A DNA stretch of 64,000 nucleotides from Pedobacter sp014947265 (lineage in GTDB: Bacteria; Bacteroidota; Bacteroidia; Sphingobacteriales; Sphingobacteriaceae). A model generated the notes under the pieces. It was not told the origin of the DNA. It did not search any database and saw only the letters and a program-made list of their open reading frames with translations. The stretch spans positions 1 to 64,000 of the forward strand of contig NZ_JADCNK010000026.1 in the NCBI RefSeq assembly GCF_014947265.1. The letters run 5' to 3'. The translations under genes were made by a program, and so were the position numbers. This document shows positions 27,034 through 36,318 of the stretch, one piece after another (positions within the stretch are counted from its first letter, which is position 1; each line of letters opens with the position of its first letter).

Positions 27034-28230
27034 TTAATGATCAGAAAATTCTTTACTGATTGATCTCAGCAATTCATTATTATTTGATTTTTTAAAGATC
27101 ACATCCTGGCATTTATTGAACAGGATAAACTCCTTTAAATTTTGGATAAACTTATCAATAGTTTTTTCATCAATTTCAACCGGCTCAAAATGGAGATTAT
27201 GGACGATTAATGTTTTCTGTTTGCGGTCTGCTTTAGTGTCCATCCTTGCAATAAATCTCTCTCCAGACAGAATCGGGAGTGAGAAATAACCAAATTTTCG
27301 TTTTGGAGCCGGTACAAAACATTCAATCTGATAATCAAAGTCGAAAAAATCCTTTAAACGGGCGCGAAATACATTCAGGGTATCGAAAGGGGAAAGAATG
27401 AAAACCTCATCTGCTATACCAATATTAATATCGGTGTCCGAAAGCATATATAATGGTCCTTTCACTCCATTTACAATTACCGTTTTAACTTCTCCTGACT
27501 GAAGCATCTTTTCCAGTTCTTTTTTTACCAGGTTACCTTTTACACGGCGGGAACGCCAGGTCATTTCTTTTACAGAAGAAATTCCCAGTGCACCGAGGGT
27601 GCGTTTGATAACATAACGTGCATAATCTTCATCTGTCGGCATGGTTTGATCGATATCAAGGGGCACTACATCCAAAGGCAGGTGGTAAATTTTTTGGAAA
27701 GCGCTATTGCGGCTGATCATCAGTTTGCCTTCCAGATAAAGTTTTTCCAGCGCCACCTTTGCAGGCCGCCAATCCCACCAGCCCGAACTAGCCTCTGTAC
27801 GGTCGTTCTCAAAATCGCCGACCATTACTGATCCTTCACGTTCAACCTGATCTAAAATCTGGTTCATTAAATCCGATTCCCGTTTCGTAAGGGAAGTACC
27901 CCGTGTTTCAAACGCCTTTTTAACAGGTAATGAAAAGCGAAAATCGCGCATGGGCATAAACCCGGCGTCAGAGGTGAAGTATTCAAAAATATCACCCTGT
28001 TCACCAAGTTCTGCAAGCCATTCTGTTTGGTAATCAGGTACACGGGCAAACATGGCATGATGATGGGCACGTTCAACCACATAGTTGGTATCTAACTGTA
28101 TGTAGCCCAAATGGTTGATAACCCTGTAAACTGCATCAATCTCATTTCCAAACTGTGCTTTTTTTGAGAGTCCTGCCGCGTGTAAAATGATTTTCCGTGC
28201 CTGCGATCTGTTCAGTATAATGGCTTCCAT
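27034..28230 (-). CDS. YcaQ/AlkX-like winged-helix DNA glycosylase
   Basis: A 398-residue protein of the HTH_42 (AlkZ/YcaQ) family of DNA glycosylases that unhook interstrand crosslinks. The catalytic triplet GYIQLDTN has Q45-L46-D47, the Q-x-D form of the YcaQ/AlkX branch rather than the Q-x-Q of AlkZ. Other family segments are ERAHHHAMFARVPDY, EWRPAK-type WWDWRPAKVALE, SPFDTL and PAPKRKFGYFSLPIL. It acts in the cytoplasm on damaged DNA. The gene converges with the DUF3570 operon and lies 42 bases downstream of the EamA transporter gene, so it could be read from the same promoter. Confidence 0.88.
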   Translation of the reverse strand: MEAIILNRSQARKIILHAAGLSKKAQFGNEIDAVYRVINHLGYIQLDTNYVVERAHHHAMFARVPDYQTEWLAELGEQGDIFEYFTSDAGFMPMRDFRFSLPVKKAFETRGTSLTKRESDLMNQILDQVEREGSVMVGDFENDRTEASSGWWDWRPAKVALEKLYLEGKLMISRNSAFQKIYHLPLDVVPLDIDQTMPTDEDYARYVIKRTLGALGISSVKEMTWRSRRVKGNLVKKELEKMLQSGEVKTVIVNGVKGPLYMLSDTDINIGIADEVFILSPFDTLNVFRARLKDFFDFDYQIECFVPAPKRKFGYFSLPILSGERFIARMDTKADRKQKTLIVHNLHFEPVEIDEKTIDKFIQNLKEFILFNKCQDVIFKKSNNNELLRSISKEFSDH

Positions 28231-28272
28231 TTCACTAATATATCGATCATTTACCTGTCATCAAAAACAGGC

Positions 28273-29175
28273 TTAATCCTTTTTCCACTTTGATAGGCTT
28301 GATATTGCCATTTGACCTGGCATTCTCCACTTAAGTTCAGAAATCAGTGTGGCTAAAAATATCATTCCCCCTCCAATCAATAACCTTGATGTAATTGCTT
28401 CACCCAAAATAAAGTGTGCGGCAAAAGCCCCGAAAATGGGTTCGAAAAGATAGATGATGGATACCCTTTCGGCACTAATGTATTTTTGAGAAATATTCGA
28501 TATCGTGTACATGTAGGCCGTTGAAAATAATGCGCAAAAAATAATCCCAATCCAAAATGTTTCTTGCTGAGGAATCCAGGTGACGTTTCCCTGAATAAAC
28601 GTTAATACAAAAGTTAATACGGCGCAAGTAGCAAACATAGGCACAATGGTGGGCACAATATCGTAGGCCTTCGATTCCTTTTCAATCTGGATTAAATATA
28701 TGGCGAAACAAAAAGCACCGATAATGGTGTATAAATCGCCGGTTCCGATACTGAATTTATCAGTAATAGAGATTACAAAAAGACCAATCAACGCGGTGCA
28801 TGCGGCAATCCATATTTTGAGTGCAGCAGCTTTTCTGTAAATAATAAGTTTGATTACCGGAATCATTACAACGGTTATTCCGGCAACAAATGAACATTGC
28901 GATGCTGAGGTATGTGTAATACCAAGTGTTTGCAAATAAATGCCCAGTACCAGCGGAATAGCCAAACCAGCGCCTCTTTTTATAGTGGTGGCATTGAGAT
29001 TTTTTACCTGTTTCCAAAAAATAACCGATAATACCATTGTGGCGAGTAAAAAACGGTAGAACAAAAACAGAACAGGTTGGTACTGCCCGATAGCAAGTTT
29101 GGTAACAGAAAAGGAAATTCCCCAGAATGCGGTACCCAGAATCAGTAAAATCAGAAAAAGAGTTCTTTTTTCCAT
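28273..29175 (-). CDS. EamA/DMT-superfamily transporter
   Basis: A 300-residue inner-membrane protein with ten predicted spans in two EamA repeats (repeat one from LFLILLILGTAFWGISF; repeat two from LIGLFVISI and FIGIIFCALFSTAYMY). The family exports metabolites, amino acids or drugs. The second repeat ends with the common IYLFEPIFGAFAAHFILGE segment. It shares one base with the upstream GNAT gene (TAATG), so the two are cotranscribed. Pairing with an acetyltransferase and a divergent LysR regulator suggests export or detoxification of a small amine or antibiotic, as an inference. Confidence 0.92.
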   Translation of the reverse strand: MEKRTLFLILLILGTAFWGISFSVTKLAIGQYQPVLFLFYRFLLATMVLSVIFWKQVKNLNATTIKRGAGLAIPLVLGIYLQTLGITHTSASQCSFVAGITVVMIPVIKLIIYRKAAALKIWIAACTALIGLFVISITDKFSIGTGDLYTIIGAFCFAIYLIQIEKESKAYDIVPTIVPMFATCAVLTFVLTFIQGNVTWIPQQETFWIGIIFCALFSTAYMYTISNISQKYISAERVSIIYLFEPIFGAFAAHFILGEAITSRLLIGGGMIFLATLISELKWRMPGQMAISSLSKWKKD

Positions 29176-29720
29176 TAAGATACTTTTAATTCATTATCGT
29201 TGACCAATACTTTTTTCATCATCAAATCTGTTTGCTCATCATCTCCAAGCAAAAACTTATGTTTGCCGAAAGGGGTAAAGCCATTTTTTTTGTAAAACCG
29301 TAAAGCCCTGTGATTTTCTTCCCATACACCTAGCCATACATAACTGGCTTGCATGTAAAGCGCAATATCAATAGCTTTTTGATAAAGCAACTGACCAACA
29401 TTTTGACCGTAAAATGCTTTCAAAAGGTAAATCCGCTCAATTTCAAGTGCATCAAGGTTTAATTTTTCGGTTTGCGCTTGCCCCATGTTGATCTTTAAAT
29501 AGCCTATTGCTTTTCCATTAAGCAGCGCGAAATAAAACTGAGAATCCTGATTATTCAGTTCTCCTTTCAATTTTTCTTCCGAAAATCCTTTTTCGAGGTA
29601 GTCTTTCATGTTTTCCTCACTGTTTACCTCCGCAAAAGCTTCAGAAAATGTTGTCCTGCCAATCTCTTGTAATTTTTTAAGATCAGCTGCTGTTGCCCTT
29701 TCAATTATGATCTGCTCCAT
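29175..29720 (-). CDS. GNAT-family N-acetyltransferase
   Basis: A 181-residue acetyl-CoA-dependent acyltransferase. The GNAT core shows IERIYLLKAFYGQNVGQLLY, the motif A region that holds the Q-x-x-G-x-G/A pyrophosphate loop in variant form, and NHRALRFYKKNGF (motif B). Its target cannot be deduced. It is the first gene of a two-gene operon with the EamA transporter and is divergent from a LysR gene 72 bases away. Confidence 0.92.
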   Translation of the reverse strand: MEQIIIERATAADLKKLQEIGRTTFSEAFAEVNSEENMKDYLEKGFSEEKLKGELNNQDSQFYFALLNGKAIGYLKINMGQAQTEKLNLDALEIERIYLLKAFYGQNVGQLLYQKAIDIALYMQASYVWLGVWEENHRALRFYKKNGFTPFGKHKFLLGDDEQTDLMMKKVLVNDNELKVS

Positions 29721-29771
29721 GGCACGAATGTAATAACTCTTTAAGTGTAATAAAATGCTATTTTTTCATTT

Positions 29772-29794
29772 ATTAATGCGTATTTTGCATTAAT
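29772..29794. promoter_or_regulatory. Palindromic LysR-type operator candidate
   Basis: ATTAATGC (29772-29779) and GCATTAAT (29787-29794) form a perfect 8-7-8 inverted repeat between the divergent GNAT-EamA and LysR genes, overlapping the LysR start codon. It has the size and position of a LysR-family T-N11-A box. Binding is inferred. Confidence 0.45.
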
Positions 29795-30659
29795 GGATCT
29801 TCAGCGAATCAAGTATTTTCTGGCCCTGGCAGAACAACTTCATTATTGGAAAACGGCAGAAAAGGTAAATATCACACAGTCTGCCCTCACCAGGCAAATT
29901 CAGTCGCTCGAAAATGAATTGGGTTTGCAGCTTTTCGAACGCAACAAACGGAATGTAAAGCTCACTCCAGCGGGTAAATTCTTAAGAGAGAAGTGGGAAG
30001 TCGAATTAAATGAACTCGAATATATCCATCAGTTTGCCAAACAGATCCATTTAGGTGAACGTGGAACCATTACCATTGCACATCCCGATTCCATATCGGC
30101 TTCTATCATGCCCGATATTTTGGCGAAGATTACGCAGGCATTTCCACAGCTTCAAATTAAGCTGGTGCAGGTTTTATATGAAAATCAACTCGATTTTTTA
30201 AAAAATTATAAGATTGATCTGGCCATCACGAGAGATATTACCAGTGAGCAGGGGATTAAATCAAAAAAAATATACTCCGATCATCTGGCTTTGGTGGTGC
30301 CGTTAGAACATCCTTTTACAAAATTTGAGGATTTATCTACAGAAGGCCTTAAAGCACAAAAGTTTATACTACCTACGAAGGATGAAGGCAGTAGTTACAG
30401 CGAAATTATTCAGGCGCTTTTTAAATCTTACGATTTTGTTCCGGATGTATATCTCCATTCCGAATTTGGATCTACAATTATCGCCCTTGTTAGGAAAGGC
30501 CTGGGAATAGCCATTTTGCCTGATTCTTATATGCACCATCAAAGTCCTGGCTTACGTTTTATTCCCTTGCCCTTTAAAACCGATATATTGATTAACTGGC
30601 GGGCCGATGACCATAATCCGGTACTTGCGAATATCTTAAAACTCGTTTTTGGAGATTAA
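29793..30659 (+). CDS. LysR-family transcriptional regulator
   Basis: A 288-residue LTTR. The N-terminal winged helix (1-65; LQRIKYFLALAEQLHYWKTAE and NITQSALTRQIQSLENELG) is typical, and the periplasmic-binding-protein-like effector domain runs from about 90 to 285. It is divergent from the GNAT-EamA operon, which it probably controls in the classical LTTR arrangement. It may also affect the ebo operon 140 bases downstream by readthrough, but that operon has its own -7 element. Confidence 0.95.
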   Translation: MDLQRIKYFLALAEQLHYWKTAEKVNITQSALTRQIQSLENELGLQLFERNKRNVKLTPAGKFLREKWEVELNELEYIHQFAKQIHLGERGTITIAHPDSISASIMPDILAKITQAFPQLQIKLVQVLYENQLDFLKNYKIDLAITRDITSEQGIKSKKIYSDHLALVVPLEHPFTKFEDLSTEGLKAQKFILPTKDEGSSYSEIIQALFKSYDFVPDVYLHSEFGSTIIALVRKGLGIAILPDSYMHHQSPGLRFIPLPFKTDILINWRADDHNPVLANILKLVFGD

Positions 30660-30733
30660 AAAGTTAATCAAAAAAAAATTTTATAGCAGTATATAATTTA
30701 CATATTTTAAGCAAAAAAAGCATTCTGTTTAAA

Positions 30734-30741
30734 TAACTTTG
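30734..30741 (+). promoter_or_regulatory. Probable -7 element of the TMEM220-ebo operon
   Basis: TAACTTTG is a perfect TAnnTTTG match 60 bases before the TMEM220-like gene. A palindrome AAATCGATTT (30763-30772) lies between it and the gene. No clear -33 TTTG was found at the usual distance. Confidence 0.45.
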
Positions 30742-30800
30742 TTTTTCAACTAAAAAATCGAAAAATCGATTTAGTATATCTAATAACCAAATAATTTAAA

Positions 30801-31181
30801 ATGCTTTTAATTATTCTCAACATTATTTTTTGCATCTCATTTTTAGGCTTTGCCTATGTAAATTTAAATGATAACGATGCCTTTCTTTGGGTGTCTATTT
30901 ATTTGAGTGCTGCTATTTGCTGCGGATTGGCAGCTGCGGGTAAATTTTATCCTTTCGCTTATCTGTTTTTAACTGCTTTCTATTTAATTTATGCCATCAT
31001 CCTCTTCTTTGCAAAAGATGGTGTAAGGGATTGGATGACCAAGTACAGACGCGAGAGTCTCGTGCAGAGCATGCAGGCCACAAAACCTTACATCGAGCAA
31101 ACGCGGGAATTCTTTGGCCTGTTAATTATTGCTGGCGCACTATTGATCAACTATTTTATTTCTGCCGGGATTTCCGCATAA
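30801..31181 (+). CDS. TMEM220-family membrane protein
   Basis: A 126-residue protein with four predicted spans (about 3-20, 28-45, 50-68, 103-122). The sequence FAYVNLNDNDAFLWVSIYL and the following hydrophobic pattern match small TMEM220-family proteins, whose function is unknown. It lies 25 bases before eboA in the same direction and downstream of the only clear promoter element, so it appears to be the first gene of the ebo operon. It may serve as a membrane component of that pathway, which is inference from position. Confidence 0.75.
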   Translation: MLLIILNIIFCISFLGFAYVNLNDNDAFLWVSIYLSAAICCGLAAAGKFYPFAYLFLTAFYLIYAIILFFAKDGVRDWMTKYRRESLVQSMQATKPYIEQTREFFGLLIIAGALLINYFISAGISA

Positions 31182-31206
31182 ATGCCATTATACAATTTAT
31201 CTTATT

Positions 31207-32064
31207 ATGAGAGAAGATCATATGAAGGCGGTAAAGGAAATAATAGCGTCTGTTGTTAAAAACAATATCAATTTAGTGGCTGAAAATTGGCCAGAACAAT
31301 TTATACTTGTTACAGACCAACCGGCGCAGTTAGCTAAAGTATTTGTAATGCTGCCGCGTAAAACAGGAAAGTTACCGGTTGCAATGACCAATGATCAGCA
31401 AGAAATACTTCATGCGGCAGGCTTTGGGTATATCGGTAACTGGACCATTGACAGGCTTTCCCGTGTTTGGTTGCTCAGCAATTTAAATTCAGAAGACAAA
31501 GATACATTCTATTCAACTGTTGATCGTTTATTCCTGGCCGCAGAAATAAATGAGGCGGTTGCCTTGTATTCGGTCCTGCCGTTTTTAGCCCATCCTGAAA
31601 TTTGGGTGAAACGTTGTGCTGAAGGAATCAGAAGTAATATCGGTTCGGTTTTGGAGGCGATTATGGAAAACAATCCCTATCCTTCAGGAAATCTGGATGA
31701 AGCTGCCTGGAACCAATTGGTGCTGAAAGCGTTCTTTACCGAAAAAAATATCAGCTCCATTATTGGTTTAGATCAACGGGCCAATCCGGATCTTGCATTA
31801 ACGTTGATTGATTATGCAAAAGAACGCTGGGCTGCCGGGCGAAAGGTAAACCCACAACTTTGGCGCCTGGTTGGTAAATTTATCAATGCCGAAATTTTTG
31901 AGACCCTTAAAGTTGGTTTGCAGCATTACGACCAGATTGAGCAACGTGCCATTGCCCTTGCCATTTCAGAGTCCGGTTATCAACCGGCAAAAGATTATAT
32001 CCATACTTTTCCAGAACTAAAGCTGGCCCTGGCCGATGGAAGCTTAAACTGGAATTCATTTTAA
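31207..32064 (+). CDS. eboA: EboA-domain protein
   Basis: A 285-residue soluble protein without signal peptide, mostly alpha-helical. I assign EboA because it is the first of six genes in the characteristic ebo order and has the conserved helical pattern (LSRVWLLSNLNSEDKDTFY, LPFLAHPEIWVKRCAEGIRS, FTEKNISSIIGLDQRANPDL). EboA has no known biochemical activity. In cyanobacteria the ebo cluster is needed to move scytonemin precursors to the periplasm. The start at 31207 could also be 31225 (MKAVKEI). Confidence 0.85.
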   Translation: MREDHMKAVKEIIASVVKNNINLVAENWPEQFILVTDQPAQLAKVFVMLPRKTGKLPVAMTNDQQEILHAAGFGYIGNWTIDRLSRVWLLSNLNSEDKDTFYSTVDRLFLAAEINEAVALYSVLPFLAHPEIWVKRCAEGIRSNIGSVLEAIMENNPYPSGNLDEAAWNQLVLKAFFTEKNISSIIGLDQRANPDLALTLIDYAKERWAAGRKVNPQLWRLVGKFINAEIFETLKVGLQHYDQIEQRAIALAISESGYQPAKDYIHTFPELKLALADGSLNWNSF

Positions 32065-32088
32065 CCCACAAAAATTTAACAAAAAGAT

Positions 32089-33069
32089 ATGTGTTGTAGT
32101 AGTTCAATACAAAGAGATAAAGCAATGATGGGAGCGCCTGAAGCTTTCGATATCAATGCGGTAAAGGGAATGAAGTTTTTCGATCCACATGTTCACATGA
32201 CTTCGAGAACAACAGACGATTACCAGGCAATGGCCGATGCGGGAGTTGTTGCTTTGATAGAGCCTGCATTTTGGCTGGGGCAGCCACGTACCGGACTGGA
32301 TAGTTTTAGAGATTATTACAGTAGCCTGATCGGGTGGGAGCGCTTCCGGTCTTCTCAGTTTGGCATTAAACATTATTGCACCATCGGTCTTAATTCAAGA
32401 GAGGCCAATAACGAAAGTCTGGCCGAACAGGTAATGGAAATCCTGCCGCTGTTTGTTTATAAAGAAGGTGTTGTTGGTATTGGCGAAATCGGTTTCGACG
32501 ATCAGACGGCTGCCGAAGAAAAATATTACCGGTTACAGCTGGAACTTGCTAAAGAAGCAGGCTTGCCTGTACAGGTACATACGCCGCATCGTGATAAGAA
32601 AAAAGGTACACAACGCAGCATGGACATTGCTTTGGAGCACGGCCTCGATCCTTATAGTGTAATTATCGACCATAATAATGAAGAAACAGTAAAAGAGGTG
32701 TTAGATAGAGGCTTCTGGGCTGCATTTACCATCTATCCGTTTACTAAAATGGGTAACGAACGGATGGTCGAAATTGTAAAACAATATGGCCCAGAGCGGA
32801 TTATGGTAAATTCTGCTGCAGATTGGGGCATCAGTGATCCATTAGCGGTACCAAAAACTGCGTCTTTAATGAAAATGCGTGGTTTAAGCGATCAGGATAT
32901 TGAGTTGGTTACTTACCGCAATGCAATTACAGCCTTTGCGCAGAGCGGACAGCTGAACGAAACAGATTTTAACGCACAGATAGATCTTACCGTGAAATTT
33001 GAAGGAAATACCATCTTGCGTGGCGGACAACAGCCAAGAACAGATAAATCGTCGATCATCATTAGTTAA
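32089..33069 (+). CDS. eboB: EboB, TatD-family metal-dependent hydrolase
   Basis: A 326-residue TIM-barrel hydrolase. Metal ligands of the TatD type are visible: FDPHVH (His34, His36), GIGEIGFDD (Glu), VQVHTPH and VIIDHNN. The full-length protein starts MCCSSSIQ at 32089; an alternative ATG is at 32125. TatD enzymes are nucleases or phosphodiesterases, but within ebo clusters the substrate is unknown. It follows eboA by 24 bases and ends 4 bases before the likely eboC start. Confidence 0.88.
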   Translation: MCCSSSIQRDKAMMGAPEAFDINAVKGMKFFDPHVHMTSRTTDDYQAMADAGVVALIEPAFWLGQPRTGLDSFRDYYSSLIGWERFRSSQFGIKHYCTIGLNSREANNESLAEQVMEILPLFVYKEGVVGIGEIGFDDQTAAEEKYYRLQLELAKEAGLPVQVHTPHRDKKKGTQRSMDIALEHGLDPYSVIIDHNNEETVKEVLDRGFWAAFTIYPFTKMGNERMVEIVKQYGPERIMVNSAADWGISDPLAVPKTASLMKMRGLSDQDIELVTYRNAITAFAQSGQLNETDFNAQIDLTVKFEGNTILRGGQQPRTDKSSIIIS

Positions 33070-33073
33070 AGTA

Positions 33074-33955
33074 TTGAAAAGAATAATTATCTATCTGCGC
33101 ATGATGCGCCCTGCCAATATTGTGACTTCAATAGCCGATATTTTAGCAGGAATTGCCATTTCTGATGTTTTAAACAATGGAGTTTCCATCCCATGGTTAT
33201 CCATTGTGTTTTTGACGGCATCAACAGCCTGTTTATATGGAGGAGGAATCGTTTTTAACGATGTTTTTGATGCCGACCTGGATAAAATAGAACGCCCGGA
33301 ACGGGTCATCCCCAGTGGGATAATCAGCTTACAACATGCAACCATATTAGGAAGTATATTACTTTTTGCCGGAATTGCTTTGGCTGCTTTAAATAGTTTA
33401 ACATCAGGCGTACTGGCTCTTTTGGTGGCCGTTTTTGCTTTGTTTTATAATAAATTTGGCAAACACTATTCTTTTTTCGGACCGTTAAATATGGGCCTGT
33501 GCCGCGGGTTTAACCTGTTGCTGGGTTTGAGTATTGTGCCTCAAATGCTTCACAATCATTATCTGGCTATTATTCCGGTAATTTATATTTTTTCCATCAC
33601 CATGACCAGCCGTGGCGAAGTACACGGAGGCCGTGCTAAAAACTTATACCTGGCCGCCTTTCTGTACGCAACCGTGATCTGTGCGATTGCTTATTTTGCT
33701 TTTGTAAACGAAAGGTTGCTATTGTCGTTGCTGTTTCTGGTTCCTTTTACCTTTATGATTTTCAGACCACTTTTAAAAGCGATAAAAGAGCCTGTTGGTA
33801 AAAATATCGGAAGGGCAGTAAAAGCTGGCGTAATTTCGCTTATCTTGATGGATGCCGCATGGGCGGTAACTTTCGACGCCCTGATTTTGGCTTTTATAAT
33901 TGCAGCGCTATTGCCACTATCCATGTGGCTTTCTAAATTATTTGCCGTTACTTAA
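33074..33955 (+). CDS. eboC: EboC, UbiA-family prenyltransferase
   Basis: An integral-membrane UbiA-like enzyme with about eight spans. The first Asp-rich motif is NDVFDADLDKIERPERVIPSG, and the second, usually DxxxD, is replaced around the GEVHGGRAKNL segment. UbiA enzymes transfer polyprenyl groups to aromatic or sugar acceptors. The start is uncertain: a TTG at 33074, 4 bases after the eboB stop, gives LKRIIIYLRMMRPANIVTS and best fits family length. An ATG at 32999 would overlap eboB by 71 bases, and 33101 is a shorter option. Confidence 0.85.
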   Translation: MKRIIIYLRMMRPANIVTSIADILAGIAISDVLNNGVSIPWLSIVFLTASTACLYGGGIVFNDVFDADLDKIERPERVIPSGIISLQHATILGSILLFAGIALAALNSLTSGVLALLVAVFALFYNKFGKHYSFFGPLNMGLCRGFNLLLGLSIVPQMLHNHYLAIIPVIYIFSITMTSRGEVHGGRAKNLYLAAFLYATVICAIAYFAFVNERLLLSLLFLVPFTFMIFRPLLKAIKEPVGKNIGRAVKAGVISLILMDAAWAVTFDALILAFIIAALLPLSMWLSKLFAVT

Positions 33956-33976
33956 CCCTCAAACACACAAATTGAT

Positions 33977-35140
33977 ATGGAACATTTACATCAATCCTTC
34001 ACTGTACAATATAATTACAATGTTTTCTTTACCTCATCGCTTTTTCTACCCGAAAACGAACTGTTAAACCGTTTTTTAGTTAATCTAAATCCGGCTGTAA
34101 CGGTAAAGAAGATTTTATTTATAATAGATGAAGGTGTAGCAAATGCACATAAAGACCTTAATACCCAGATTAAAACCTATTTTGCAAAATATAGCCAAAC
34201 GCAGTTAGTTCAGGATATTTTGGTTATCCCAGGGGGAGAACAGGTAAAAAACGATACTCAGTATTTTGATCAGGTATTGGAAGCCATTAATCTTCATGGT
34301 ATCGACAGGCATTCGTTTGTTGCTGCCATTGGTGGTGGTGCGGTGCTTGATATGGTGGGTTATGCCGCTACGGTTGCACACCGTGGTATTAAACATATCA
34401 GGATTCCAAGTACTGTGCTTTCGCAGAACGATTCGGGCGTTGGGGTTAAAAACGGGATTAATTATTTCAATAAAAAGAATTTTTTAGGCACCTTCTCGCT
34501 ACCGGTTGCGGTTTTTAATGATGAGGTATTTTTAAGTACTTTATCCGATCGCGATTGGCGTTCGGGCATAGCCGAAGCCATTAAAGTGGCACTGATTAAA
34601 GACCGCGAATTTTTTGAATGGCTGGAAGTAAATGCCATTGCCCTTGCAAACCGGGATACTGCAGCCATGAACTACCAGATCTGGAAATGTGCAAAACTCC
34701 ACATGGAGCATATCCGGAGTGCCGATCCTTTTGAAAATGGTTCTGCCCGTCCATTGGATTTTGGACATTGGAGCGCGCATAAGCTGGAATACCTGACCAA
34801 TTTTGAAGTGAGGCACGGCGAGGCGGTTGCCATGGGCATTGCCTTAGATACGGTATATTCCAATTTATCGGGCAGGATCAGTGCCGAAGATGCGCAAAGG
34901 GTAATTTTCCTGATTCAGCAACTTGGTTTCGAATTAACACATCCTTTGTTAAAGGTTATCGAAGGCAATAGCCCGATTTTACAGGGATTGGAAGAGTTTA
35001 GGGAGCATCTTGGTGGCGAACTGACTATCACCTTGCTCACTGGCCTGGGCAGTGGCGAGGAAGTTCACGAAATTGATGCTGATATTTTAAAACAGGCTGC
35101 AGCAATATTAAATAATCAGGCCGCTATTATTCAACATTAA
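33977..35140 (+). CDS. eboD: EboD, 3-dehydroquinate synthase-like protein
   Basis: A 387-residue homologue of sugar-phosphate cyclases. It keeps the NAD-binding stretch AIGGGAVLDMVGYAA, the substrate-site segment GIKHIRIPSTVLSQNDSG and the metal-binding GEAVAMGIALD (with preceding FGHWSAHKLE). The metal residues Glu, His and His appear present, so catalysis is possible. In ebo clusters the reaction is not the shikimate step. The gene lies 21 bases after eboC and 3 bases before eboE. Confidence 0.9.
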   Translation: MEHLHQSFTVQYNYNVFFTSSLFLPENELLNRFLVNLNPAVTVKKILFIIDEGVANAHKDLNTQIKTYFAKYSQTQLVQDILVIPGGEQVKNDTQYFDQVLEAINLHGIDRHSFVAAIGGGAVLDMVGYAATVAHRGIKHIRIPSTVLSQNDSGVGVKNGINYFNKKNFLGTFSLPVAVFNDEVFLSTLSDRDWRSGIAEAIKVALIKDREFFEWLEVNAIALANRDTAAMNYQIWKCAKLHMEHIRSADPFENGSARPLDFGHWSAHKLEYLTNFEVRHGEAVAMGIALDTVYSNLSGRISAEDAQRVIFLIQQLGFELTHPLLKVIEGNSPILQGLEEFREHLGGELTITLLTGLGSGEEVHEIDADILKQAAAILNNQAAIIQH

Positions 35141-35143
35141 ACT

Positions 35144-36310
35144 ATGAAATTAACTTCCGGACATTTAACCTTCTGTACCAATATTTATGCAGGCGAAAAC
35201 TGGATGGCACATTTTGCCGTGTTAAAAGATAGTTTTCCAATATTAAAAGCACAATTATCGCCAGAGGCACCGATGGGGATCGGCTTGCGCCTTTCCAATC
35301 TCGCAAGTATCGAATTGCTGGAAAAAAATCACCTGGAAGCATTTAAACAATGGCTTGCACAGGAAGGTGGCTATGTTTTTACCATGAACGGATTCCCATA
35401 CGGAGGCTTTCACCATACCAGGGTTAAAGATCAGGTACATGCACCAGATTGGACAACAGAAGAACGTGTTGAATATACACTCCGTTTGGCCGAAATCCTT
35501 TCACAATTGCTTCCTGCTGATATGGATGGTGGCATTTCAACATCGCCATTGAGTTATAAACCATGGTTTACAACTACTGAAGCCAGAAAAAGTGCCACAG
35601 CTAGCGCAACTGCTAATATCATAAAGGTGGCCGGGGCTTTACATTATATACAGAGCAAAAGCGGCAAGGTGATCCATTTGGACATTGAACCTGAACCTGA
35701 TGGTTTTCTTGAATCAGGCCCTGAATTTATCGATTGGTACGAAAATGTGCTTTTACCTGCTGGGAATGAGGAAAGCATGATCAAAAACCACATCCGTTTG
35801 TGTTATGATGTTTGCCATTTTGCAATCGGTTATGAACCGCATACAGCCATCATCAACGAATTGCAGCAAAAAGGCATTAAAATTGGGAAAATCCAGATCA
35901 GTGCTGCACTAAAAGCTAAATTGCCGGCATCTGTTGCAGAAAGAACTGCTGTGTTGGATCAACTGAGCCGTTTTGATGAACCCACTTATCTTCATCAGGT
36001 AATAGCCAGAAAAGATGATGGTCATTTAATCCGTTATCCTGATCTTAAAGAGGCCCTTGCAGAAGGCGAAAATCTGGCGGTAGAAGAGTGGAGAGCGCAT
36101 TTTCATGTTCCTATTTTTGTTGAAGATATGGGCTTGATCCAATCTACACAATCGGATATTACCGAGGTACTAAACCTGCAAAAAAATAATCCTTTTACTG
36201 CTCATTTAGAAGTAGAAACCTATACCTGGGAAGTTTTACCAACGGCATTAAAAGCACCCCTGAATGATTCCATCATCAGAGAGCTGGCCTGGGTTAAAAA
36301 TTTATTATAA
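35144..36310 (+). CDS. eboE: EboE, xylose-isomerase-like TIM-barrel metabolite traffic protein
   Basis: A 388-residue soluble TIM-barrel protein of the xylose-isomerase/AP-endonuclease superfamily. Clues are HLTFCTNIYAGENW at the start, FTMNGFPYGGFH around residue 80, VIHLDIEPEPDGFLE and IRLCYDVCHFAIGYE, where Glu, Asp and His line the barrel, and WRAHFHVPIF near the end. In the cyanobacterial scytonemin system the ebo proteins are required for precursor transport. The gene starts 3 bases after eboD, so coupling is likely. Confidence 0.9.
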   Translation: MKLTSGHLTFCTNIYAGENWMAHFAVLKDSFPILKAQLSPEAPMGIGLRLSNLASIELLEKNHLEAFKQWLAQEGGYVFTMNGFPYGGFHHTRVKDQVHAPDWTTEERVEYTLRLAEILSQLLPADMDGGISTSPLSYKPWFTTTEARKSATASATANIIKVAGALHYIQSKSGKVIHLDIEPEPDGFLESGPEFIDWYENVLLPAGNEESMIKNHIRLCYDVCHFAIGYEPHTAIINELQQKGIKIGKIQISAALKAKLPASVAERTAVLDQLSRFDEPTYLHQVIARKDDGHLIRYPDLKEALAEGENLAVEEWRAHFHVPIFVEDMGLIQSTQSDITEVLNLQKNNPFTAHLEVETYTWEVLPTALKAPLNDSIIRELAWVKNLL

Positions 36311-36318
36311 GTAAGAAT